Source of the DNA: Haloarculaceae archaeon H-GB1-1
Lineage (GTDB): Archaea > Halobacteriota > Halobacteria > Halobacteriales > Haloarculaceae
Direction of reading: 5' to 3'
Assembly (NCBI GenBank): GCA_029688825.1
Contig: JARUKX010000016.1
Span: forward strand, 1-64,000
DNA length: 64,000 bases
A program made the position numbers and the translations under genes. The notes under the pieces are model-generated. The model had not been told where the DNA came from. It saw only the letters and a list, made by a program, of their open reading frames with translations, and searched no databases. Shown here one piece after another: positions 42,858 through 49,499 of this stretch (position 1 is the first letter of the stretch; each line of letters opens with the position of its first letter).

Positions 42858-44164
42858 TGACGGACCAACCGACCTCTGGACGGGTCGTGATTTCCGAATT
42901 CGGTCCCAGAGGCAAGGCCTGGATCGGCCTGTTGGCCGCGCTGGTCGTCGCCGGAGTAGTCGCCTGGGGCTACCAGCTCACGACGGGCCTCGTGGTGACG
43001 GGAATGCGAAACGTGTTCTCGTGGGGACTGTACATCATGATGTTCGTCCTCTTCGTCGGGCTGTCCGCGGGCGGCCTGATCATCTCAAGCGCCCCGAAGT
43101 TCTTCCACTCGGACCGCTACGAGGGCTTCGCTCGTCTCGGTGTGCTGGTGAGTCTAGGTTGTATCACCGTCGCCGGATTGCTCATCCTCCCGGACATCGG
43201 CCGTCCGGAGCGACTGTACCAGTTCTTCACCACGCCGGACTTCCGGTCTCCGATGGTGTGGGACTTCGGTATCGTCGTCCTCTATGGCGTGCTGAACACC
43301 TGGTACCTGTGGCTGCTGACGCGTCGTGACCTCGCCGCACGCGGGTCCAGGTTGGCTTTCGGCGTCGAGGACACCGATGGCGGCCGCAAGCGCGACCGAA
43401 CGTTGCTGTTCTGGACGGCGTCGCTCGCGCTGCCGACCGCCGTTGCGCTCCACTCGGTGACCGGGTGGATATTTGCCACGCAGATCGGCCGCGGAGACTG
43501 GTTCAGCCCGCTCGTCGCACCCGTCTTCATCGCGAAGGCACTCGTCTCTGGCCTCGGCTTGCTGTTGGTGGTCTCGCTCCTGGCCGACCGCTTCACGGGT
43601 TTCCGCGTCGACCGCGAGGAGCTGGCCAGTCTCGGAAAAATCCTCGGCATCTTCCTCGCGTTCCACGTCGTCTACCTCCTCGCAGCGGAACGACTCCCAC
43701 ACGCCTGGGCCAGCCATTTCGAGTTCTGGGCCATCACAGGGACCTTCCTCGTCGGGGAATCGGCGTACTTCTGGCTGTGGACGGTTCTCGGAGGTGCGGT
43801 CCCCCTGTTCATGCTAGCGGTTCCGTCACTGCGCAAGCGGCCGTCGGTGATCTTCACCGCCGGCCTCCTGGCGGTCTTCGGGACGATGTTCGAGGGAATC
43901 CGACTGGTATTCACCGGCTACAACGTCGCCAATATCGACCTGCCACCCGGCATCTCAGTCGGCGGCGAGTACGGTGGAATCACCACCGACATCTGGGCGA
44001 CTACCGGGTCGTACACGCCGACGCTCGTCGAAGTCGCAATCACGCTGGGCATCGTCGCCATCGGGGCGCTCATCGTGACGCTGGGGTTACGGTACGTCCC
44101 CCTCCAGCGCACCGAGGGGCAACCCGTCCACGCGACCGACGGCGGCGAGCGGGGCGACCGATAA
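42857..44164 (+). CDS. dmsC: NrfD/PsrC-type membrane anchor subunit, DmsC-like
   Basis: 435 residues with about ten helices, in the NrfD family rather than the DmsC family proper. Conserved: MRNVFSWGLYIMMFVLFVGLSAGGLIISS, LPDIGRPERLYQFFTTPDFRSPMVWDFGIV, PTAVALHSVTGWIFATQIGR and LAVFGTMFEGIRLVFTGYNV. It takes electrons from menaquinol and delivers them to the iron-sulfur subunit. The NrfD type of anchor is shared with polysulfide, tetrathionate and arsenate reductases, so DMSO/TMAO is not proven as the substrate. Confidence 0.87.
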   Translation: MTDQPTSGRVVISEFGPRGKAWIGLLAALVVAGVVAWGYQLTTGLVVTGMRNVFSWGLYIMMFVLFVGLSAGGLIISSAPKFFHSDRYEGFARLGVLVSLGCITVAGLLILPDIGRPERLYQFFTTPDFRSPMVWDFGIVVLYGVLNTWYLWLLTRRDLAARGSRLAFGVEDTDGGRKRDRTLLFWTASLALPTAVALHSVTGWIFATQIGRGDWFSPLVAPVFIAKALVSGLGLLLVVSLLADRFTGFRVDREELASLGKILGIFLAFHVVYLLAAERLPHAWASHFEFWAITGTFLVGESAYFWLWTVLGGAVPLFMLAVPSLRKRPSVIFTAGLLAVFGTMFEGIRLVFTGYNVANIDLPPGISVGGEYGGITTDIWATTGSYTPTLVEVAITLGIVAIGALIVTLGLRYVPLQRTEGQPVHATDGGERGDR

Positions 44165-44175
44165 CGGAGCTAGCC

Positions 44176-44760
44176 ATGTCCGAGCAACCCAACCACGACG
44201 CCGACGGGACGCTATCCGAACGACAGCACGCGGCCACCAACCCGTTCGAGTCCGACGTCGCTGCCACGTTCGCGGTCCTCGCACAGTGCTGGCGAGAACC
44301 CACCGAAGAAGTGGTACACGCACTGAAGAGCGGCGCACTGGCCGACATCGTCGGTCCCTCTGACGGGGCCGACCTCCGGGACCTCCGCACCGAGTATGCG
44401 CGACTGTTCATCGGCCCGGCGGGACCACCGTGTCCGCCCTACGAGAGCGTCTTTCGGGACGGGGACGGTGACGAACTCGGTCCGGTTCGAGGACCGGCGA
44501 CCGCCGCCGTCGCACGCTGGTACCGGTCGTTCGGAATCGAGTTGGCAGGAGACAACGCCGACCTCCCGGACCACATCGCGACCGAACTCGAATTCGCGGC
44601 GTACCTCGCTACCGAAGGCCACGACGACCGACTCGAACAGTTCCTGGACGAACACCTGCGCGTTTGGAGCGAGCAACTCACTGCGCGCGTCGAAGCGGAG
44701 ACTACGTCGACGTTCTACGCGTCTCTGGCGTCGACTACCCGAGAACTGATCGAGACGTAG
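44176..44760 (+). CDS. dmsD: TorD/DmsD-type molybdoenzyme chaperone
   Basis: 194 residues, all helical, of the TorD family. Recognisable: LRTEYARLFIGPAGPPCPPYESVFR and AVARWYRSFGIELAGDNADLPDHIATELEFAAYLA, the conserved core of these chaperones. It should bind the Tat signal of the DmsA-type subunit and hold it until the cofactor is inserted. It begins 11 bp after the anchor gene, the end of the operon. Loss of the catalytic subunit would leave it without client. Confidence 0.88.
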   Translation: MSEQPNHDADGTLSERQHAATNPFESDVAATFAVLAQCWREPTEEVVHALKSGALADIVGPSDGADLRDLRTEYARLFIGPAGPPCPPYESVFRDGDGDELGPVRGPATAAVARWYRSFGIELAGDNADLPDHIATELEFAAYLATEGHDDRLEQFLDEHLRVWSEQLTARVEAETTSTFYASLASTTRELIET

Positions 44761-44861
44761 CCGACGTGACCGGAGCTCACCACTCCCTGTCCCAATCCGG
44801 AAGCCGACGTGAATACGGGCTGGTGCGTCGAAATGAAGCGGCGACTCGTCTCGCGTGTTCC

Positions 44862-45169
44862 AATCCCGGTGTTACATTCGTCGCTCGGGAATTTGCGAGC
44901 GACAGAAATGCTCCGACGGGGATTCGAACGCGTGAAGACATTCCTGCTCGCTTCGCTGCGCGGGCTGTGACTTCCCTGCTCGAATCCCCGGTGTCGAAGT
45001 CACTGCTCACGGGTTGTTCGCAGCAAAATGCTCCGACGGGGATTCGAACCACGCGAAGACGGTCCGCTCGCTCCACTCGCGGCTGCGTCTTCTCTACTTC
45101 GAATCCCGGAGTTACATTCGTCGCTCGGGAATTTGCGAGCGACAGAAATGCTCCGACGGGGATTCGAAC
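44862..45169. repeat. Repeat locus C: tRNA-Glu 3'-end copies with hairpins
   Basis: A 21-base stretch equal to the tRNA-Glu 3' end (TGCTCCGACGGGGATTCGAAC on the + strand) occurs at 44909-44929, 45029-45049 and, within the real tRNA, 45149-45169. A longer direct repeat of 68 bp joins 44862-44929 with 45102-45169 (one mismatch; offset 240 bp). Each is preceded by the hairpin GTCGCTCG-GGAATTTG-CGAGCGAC (44880-44903; 45120-45143). Between copies, GAACxxGCG... leads into long imperfect stems (GAAGAC...GTCTTC at 45055-45092) and closes with CGAATCCCSGG, the complement of GGATTCG. Only the 3' half of the tRNA is copied. Confidence 0.85.
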
Positions 45170-45223
45170 CCCGGTCATTGCCGTGAGAGGGCAATATGAT
45201 TGGCCGGACTACACTATCGGAGC
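45149..45223 (-). tRNA. tRNA-Glu (anticodon CUC)
   Basis: 75 bases on the minus strand. Acceptor stem GCTCCGA/TCGGAGC with discriminator A and no encoded CCA; D-loop AGTCCGGCCAA; anticodon stem TTGCC/GGCAA with loop CTCTCAC, so the anticodon is CTC; T-arm CGGGG-TTCGAAT-CCCCG. All stems pair. A TTATAC stretch about 40 bp upstream (near 45264) is a possible promoter box. The 3' end is shared with the repeat copies at 44909 and 45029, which are not tRNAs because they lack the anticodon half. Confidence 0.95.
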
Positions 45224-45271
45224 GTGTCGGCGCGTCCATTTCACGGTAATTGGGATTGATGTATAACCATT

Positions 45272-45356
45272 GCGCTTTGCGCTGGTTTCGGGAGATACTG
45301 GCATACCAGCCGACCACACGGCATCGATGCCGTGCTAGCGACTGATCAGTGGTCGC
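45272..45356. repeat. Cluster of four palindromes upstream of tRNA-Glu
   Basis: GCGC-TTT-GCGC (45272-45282), CTGG-CATA-CCAG (45298-45309), the perfect 18-bp palindrome CACGGCATCGATGCCGTG (45317-45334), and GCGAC...GTCGC (45338-45356) around ACTGATCAGT. They lie between the tRNA 5' end and the convergent-side end of the gene at 45404. They may end that gene's transcript or form DNA structure. Unassigned. Confidence 0.55.
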
Positions 45357-45403
45357 GTATCGTGGCGGATCGGAGAAGAATGGCCTGTCAGTCCCGTTCG
45401 GCG

Positions 45404-46603
45404 TCAGTCCTCTTCCTCGAAGGGTGACCCCGCGGCTTCGGGCTCGAATCCTTTCAGACTGATGATGTTCTCGCGGCCGACGCGGAGTTTGCTGATGACT
45501 CCCTCCTCCTCCATGTCCGAGAGGAGCATGCTCACTTTGGACTTCGACCAGTCGGTGCCGTCGACGATGTCGACCTGTTTCATGCGGCCGCCGTTGTCTT
45601 CGAGCATGCGGACGACGCGGTCGGTGTCCGAGAGTAACTCGACGTCGCTGACCGCGGGTTCGGACCTGGAAGCGGCTTCGGGCGAGGGGGTCGTCGATTC
45701 GGACTCGGCCGGAGACGTCGCTGCTGCCCCTCCGTTCTCGCCGCCGTTCGAGTCGAGCGACGGCCGCGAGAAGCCTCCGGAGTGCCATATGGCTGCCCCG
45801 CCGAGCCCGATTGCGATGACGAGCAGGCCGACCATGAGCATCCCCATCGCCCCGTTCCCGCCCGCGGACTGGTTGGTCGTCCCCGACGGCGAAGCAGTGA
45901 TCGCGTCAGAGACGTTGGCGGTCCCCTCCGCGGTCTCGGTCGCGATGGACGACGTCGGGACGAACTCGATTCTGGGATGCTTGTCCGTGAACTCCCGTTC
46001 GCCCTTCCAGGTCACGGAGTCGCTTTTGCGGAGCGACTCGGAAGCCATGGCGTCCGGTTCGGGACCCACGAGGTCGAACGAGAGGTTCGGCCCGGCCACG
46101 ATGACGAGCCGCTGGTCGGGCGCGACGTACAGCCCACCTTCGAACACGTCGCCGACCATGACGCGGTCACCCTCCACCGGCGCGAAGCCCTCCCAGATGA
46201 ACGACATTCGAAGGACGCCTCGATTTCCGAGTTCGCTGACCGACGCCTCGCGCGAGAAGTTCCGGGCCTTCATCTCGCGACCCGTTGCGTTTCGACCGGC
46301 GTCGAGGAGCCGATGCGTGCGAGTCTGGAAGTTCCGGTACAGCGGCCCCTCCTCGGAGTTGAACTGCTCGGCGAACGCCTCGTAGTCCTTGCGTTCGCTC
46401 TCGTTCGCTAGCGGTCGGCTGTGCTCGAACGCCCAGCGTGCCGACCCATTCTGGTACACTGTGATCTCGAAGGACGTGCTCTCGAACTCCGGCGGCTCCT
46501 CGACGGCCGCTTGCGGGGTGCTACCGGCGGCGACCACGCCGTACGGAACGGCCACTCCCAGGAGAGCGAGAACGGCCAATCCAACCGCAAGGCGGCGATG
46601 CAT
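45404..46603 (-). CDS. Membrane-anchored winged-helix regulator with extracytoplasmic domain
   Basis: 399 residues. N-terminal signal/helix (RLAVGLAVLALLGVAVPYGVVA), then about 210 residues of exported-looking sequence (FEITVYQNGSARWAFEHSRPL and many strands), a second helix MGMLMVGLLVIAIGLGGAAIW near 260, a Ser/Glu linker, and a C-terminal winged helix (VVRMLEDNGGRMKQVDIVDGTDWSKSKVSMLLSDMEEEGVISKL). Haloarchaeal proteins with this layout (DUF7345/DUF7343-type, from memory) are thought to sense outside and regulate inside. A GTTTTTATCC element 28 bp upstream of the ATG supports the start. Signal ligand and targets unknown. Confidence 0.8.
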   Translation of the reverse strand: MHRRLAVGLAVLALLGVAVPYGVVAAGSTPQAAVEEPPEFESTSFEITVYQNGSARWAFEHSRPLANESERKDYEAFAEQFNSEEGPLYRNFQTRTHRLLDAGRNATGREMKARNFSREASVSELGNRGVLRMSFIWEGFAPVEGDRVMVGDVFEGGLYVAPDQRLVIVAGPNLSFDLVGPEPDAMASESLRKSDSVTWKGEREFTDKHPRIEFVPTSSIATETAEGTANVSDAITASPSGTTNQSAGGNGAMGMLMVGLLVIAIGLGGAAIWHSGGFSRPSLDSNGGENGGAAATSPAESESTTPSPEAASRSEPAVSDVELLSDTDRVVRMLEDNGGRMKQVDIVDGTDWSKSKVSMLLSDMEEEGVISKLRVGRENIISLKGFEPEAAGSPFEEED

Positions 46604-46626
46604 CTACTCCTACATAACCGAGTCGG

Positions 46627-46635
46627 GATAAAAAC
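46627..46635 (-). promoter_or_regulatory. TATA-like element for the membrane winged-helix gene
   Basis: GTTTTTATC on the minus strand, about 28 bp before the ATG at 46603, indicating a leaderless transcript. Confidence 0.45.
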
Positions 46636-46636
46636 G

Positions 46637-47095
46637 CTATGCTCGGTCGTCGGTGCAGTCCGCGTTCGACGACCGCTCGGCAAGGATTCGGTCGACGATG
46701 TCACCCGTCGAGAGGAGTTCGTCCTCGTACTCCGGTTCGCGAGCGGAGGCCCGCCGGACCGAGCAGTCGATTCCGCGGGCGTCGAGCGCCTCCCGAATGC
46801 CCGACTCGTCGTGGTGCTGGTCGTGCCCGAGGACGATGACGGCGGGGTCGATCTCCTCGATCGGGACGAAGATGTCGTCCGGGTGGCCCAGTCGCGCCTC
46901 GTCGACTGGGTCGAGTCCGCCGACCATCTCTCTCCGTTGCTCGTTGGAGAGCACCGGTGGCGCTTTGTGCGTGACGTTCTCTCGTCGCGCGACGATGACG
47001 TGTAGTTCGTCGCCGAACGATGCGGCCTCTCTGAGGTAGTGCAGGTGCCCAGGATGGAGAATATCGAAGGTGCCCTGCGCGACGACTCGCTTCAT
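46637..47095 (-). CDS. ribL: FAD synthase RibL (archaeal cytidylyltransferase-like)
   Basis: 152 residues. [14 protein letters not shown] (8-21) is the HxGH nucleotidyltransferase motif of the archaeal FAD synthases, and [14 protein letters not shown] near the end matches the ISSTxI-like motif. It adenylylates FMN to FAD; archaeal RibL has no relation to the bacterial RibF kinase half. Start ATG 47095 overlaps the JAMM gene stop by TCAT, so both proteins come from one mRNA with JAMM first. Confidence 0.9.
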   Translation of the reverse strand: MKRVVAQGTFDILHPGHLHYLREAASFGDELHVIVARRENVTHKAPPVLSNEQRREMVGGLDPVDEARLGHPDDIFVPIEEIDPAVIVLGHDQHHDESGIREALDARGIDCSVRRASAREPEYEDELLSTGDIVDRILAERSSNADCTDDRA

Positions 47096-47580
47096 CTGTC
47101 CAGTTCCTTGTCGATGTCTTCCTGCGTGAAGTCGAAAAACCTCTCGTCTGCGTCCTCCACCTCGACGTCCAGCACGCGGAGGGACGTGCGTTCGCCGTCG
47201 GTGTCGAACGCACGCCAGTCGCGGCGACCGTACGGCGCGCCGAGGATGATGTGGACGTCGCCCTTTCCGAACGTCGCCAGGTCGGCGTCGCTCGGCTGCA
47301 AGACCCCGTTCGGGTGGGAGTGAACGGAGCCCGCCGCGCGGAGGTCGTTCGGTATCATGCTCGTCTTGACCGTCGCGCTGACCGGGTTCGACTCGGTGCC
47401 CGGAACCACGAGGACCTCCGTGAGGACGCGTCCCTCCTCGTCGAGTCCCAGGTCGCTGGCGTCCGTCGCGCGCAACAGCCCCATGTACTCGTTGGGATGC
47501 GTGTCCGCGGCGGCTTCGAGGACGAACTCGAGCGTCTCCTCGGCGATGCCGAGAATCTCGCCCGAGCGAAAGAATCCCAT
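47092..47580 (-). CDS. JAMM/MPN-domain metalloprotease
   Basis: 162 residues from ATG 47580; longer upstream frame rejected. The complete JAMM motif is present: Glu31 in NEYMGLL and H-S-H-x7-S-x2-D in [14 protein letters not shown] (His87, His89, Ser97, Asp100), which binds Zn. Haloarchaeal JAMM1-type enzymes remove ubiquitin-like SAMP proteins from target proteins; this function is inferred from family. Gene partners by overlap with ribL. Confidence 0.87.
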   Translation of the reverse strand: MGFFRSGEILGIAEETLEFVLEAAADTHPNEYMGLLRATDASDLGLDEEGRVLTEVLVVPGTESNPVSATVKTSMIPNDLRAAGSVHSHPNGVLQPSDADLATFGKGDVHIILGAPYGRRDWRAFDTDGERTSLRVLDVEVEDADERFFDFTQEDIDKELDR

Positions 47581-47681
47581 GTGTGTGGGTCGGACTGGCC
47601 GCCTTCTAAGCGTTGCGGAAACTCCGAAGCGGGCAGGCACGGCCCACAGTATATTGCCGCCGAGGGCGCTAGACACAGTCG

Positions 47682-49448
47682 ATGGCCGACAGGGACACCG
47701 GACCCCCGGGTTCGCCGCCCCCGTCCACCGACCGGCGATCGCTCTCGACGGTTCCGACCGGACCGAGAGTTCGTCTTCGGGCACTGTGGCGGTTCGTCGT
47801 CGTGGTGACCAGTCTGTTCCCGCTGGCGGTCACGTGGCTGCGCGACCGTCGTCGCTTCGTGCTTTTCGGCAGGTCACGAAGCGTGACCGATGCCGAGCGG
47901 CGCAAGCGCGCACGCTACCTCCTCTCGACGCTCGTCGACCTGGGGCCGACGTTCATCAAGTTCGGCCAGATGCTGTCGACGCGGCCCGACGCGATTCCCG
48001 AAGCATACGTGGAAGTCCTGTCCGAGCTACAGGACGAGGTCCCACCGGAGGACTGGTCGGAGATCGAGCCGGTGATCGAGCGCGAACTCGGCCCCGTCGC
48101 GGACCGATTCGACGACTTCGACACCGAGCCCATCAGCGGCGCGAGTCTCGGACAGGTCTACACCGCGAGCGTGAGCGGCCGGGACGTAGCCGTGAAGGTA
48201 CTGCGACCGAACATCCGGGGGCTCGTCGAAGCGGACGTCCGCGTCATCGCCACGCTGTTGCCCGTCCTCGTCAGGTTCGCTCCAGAGAGCCAATCGTTCA
48301 CGCTGGAGAACCTCGCCGAGGAGTTCGCCGTGACCATCCGCGAGGAGATGGACTACGGCCACGAGGCCGCCATGCTCGAAGAGATCGGCAAGAACTTCGA
48401 CGACGACCCCGGCGTGACGATCCCGGAGGTGGTTGCCACCCACTCCACGGACCGCATCCTGACGATGACGTACGTGGAGGGGACGAAGATCACCGACGTC
48501 GACGCCATCGACGCGATGGGAATCGACCGCGAGGACCTCGTCCAGCGGCTCGAAGAGGCCTACATCCAGATGATCGTCGAGGACGGCGTCTTCCACGCCG
48601 ACCCGCACCCGGGGAACCTCGCCGTCCAGTCCGACGGCACCATCGTCTTCTACGATTTCGGGATGACCGGGCGCGTGGGACCGAGCACCCGGTCGAACAT
48701 GCTGGACTTCTACGTCGCCGTCGCGACCGACGACGTCGACGCCGCACTCGACGCGTTCGTCGCGATGGGTGCGCTCGACCCCGACGCCGACCGGACGATG
48801 ATGCGGCAGGTGTTCTCGCTCGTCCTCGACAGCTTCCGCGGCCAGGACGTCGAGCAGTACCGCGTCGAGGAGCTGTTCGGCGAGTTCCAGTCCGAGCTGT
48901 ACGATTTCCCGATGCGACTACCACAGGACCTCGCACACGTCGTCCGAGTCACGAGCGTCCTCGAAGGCGTCTGTCGGACGCTCGACCCGGAGTTCGACTT
49001 CATCGACGTCATCACGGACTACGTGCGGTCGCGCCGCGACGTCGGAGGAGAGGAGGAAGCAGTGACCGAGCAGGTGGCCCGGCGACTCGCCGAGCGCGCA
49101 CGAGAGAGTGCGAGTTCGGCGATACGGGTCCCCACGAAACTCGACCGCGGGTTGTCGGTCCTGTCGGAGGGCGACGGGTCCGTGCAGGCGCAGTTCCACG
49201 ACGAGACGGGGCTGCTGGCGACGCTCGCGTGGCGACTGGTCCTCGGGGTCGGCCTCGCCGCCGCGATTCCGCTGGCGAGCCTGCTCTACGCCGTCGGCGT
49301 GGAGACGGTCGCGCTCGTCGTCGCCGCCGCGACGATCCCGCTCTCGGGACTGCTCGTCCTCTCGTTCCGCACGCGACGCCGCCGCACCGTGGAAGCAATG
49401 GGCGACGTCGCACGGCGGTCGGTCCAGAACCGAAGACGGGGCGAGTAG
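47682..49448 (+). CDS. ABC1/AarF/UbiB-family protein kinase-like membrane protein
   Basis: 588 residues. The ABC1 KxGQ segment KFGQMLSTRPDAIPEAYVEVLSELQDEVPP (~85-115), GASLGQVYTA (Ala-rich loop variant of the glycine-rich loop), DVAVKVLRPN, HADPHPGNL and YDFGMTG mark an atypical kinase with intact nucleotide-binding site. Two hydrophobic helices at the C-terminus (LVLGVGLAAAIPLASLLY and ALVVAAATIPLSGLLVLS) anchor it. In other organisms the family aids quinone synthesis; the target here is unknown. AGTATATTG at ~47648-47656 is a TATA-like element about 30 bp before the ATG. Confidence 0.9.
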   Translation: MADRDTGPPGSPPPSTDRRSLSTVPTGPRVRLRALWRFVVVVTSLFPLAVTWLRDRRRFVLFGRSRSVTDAERRKRARYLLSTLVDLGPTFIKFGQMLSTRPDAIPEAYVEVLSELQDEVPPEDWSEIEPVIERELGPVADRFDDFDTEPISGASLGQVYTASVSGRDVAVKVLRPNIRGLVEADVRVIATLLPVLVRFAPESQSFTLENLAEEFAVTIREEMDYGHEAAMLEEIGKNFDDDPGVTIPEVVATHSTDRILTMTYVEGTKITDVDAIDAMGIDREDLVQRLEEAYIQMIVEDGVFHADPHPGNLAVQSDGTIVFYDFGMTGRVGPSTRSNMLDFYVAVATDDVDAALDAFVAMGALDPDADRTMMRQVFSLVLDSFRGQDVEQYRVEELFGEFQSELYDFPMRLPQDLAHVVRVTSVLEGVCRTLDPEFDFIDVITDYVRSRRDVGGEEEAVTEQVARRLAERARESASSAIRVPTKLDRGLSVLSEGDGSVQAQFHDETGLLATLAWRLVLGVGLAAAIPLASLLYAVGVETVALVVAAATIPLSGLLVLSFRTRRRRTVEAMGDVARRSVQNRRRGE

Positions 49449-49499
49449 GGAAGCGGGATTCCGGGGGTTCAAATCCCATGCCGAGTTACCCCGTTGTAG

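Noticed and set aside
44664-45266. Plus-strand 200-codon frame ending in NAPTGIRTR-like repeats
   Set aside because: It translates the tRNA 3' fragments; the repeated peptide is a by-product of the DNA repeat.
49440-49499. Possible tRNA end before the helicase gene (GGGGGTTCAAATCCCATG)
   Set aside because: Only a T-loop-like TTCAAAT is present; no matching acceptor or anticodon stem can be drawn. A fragment of a tRNA 3' end remains possible but is not supported.
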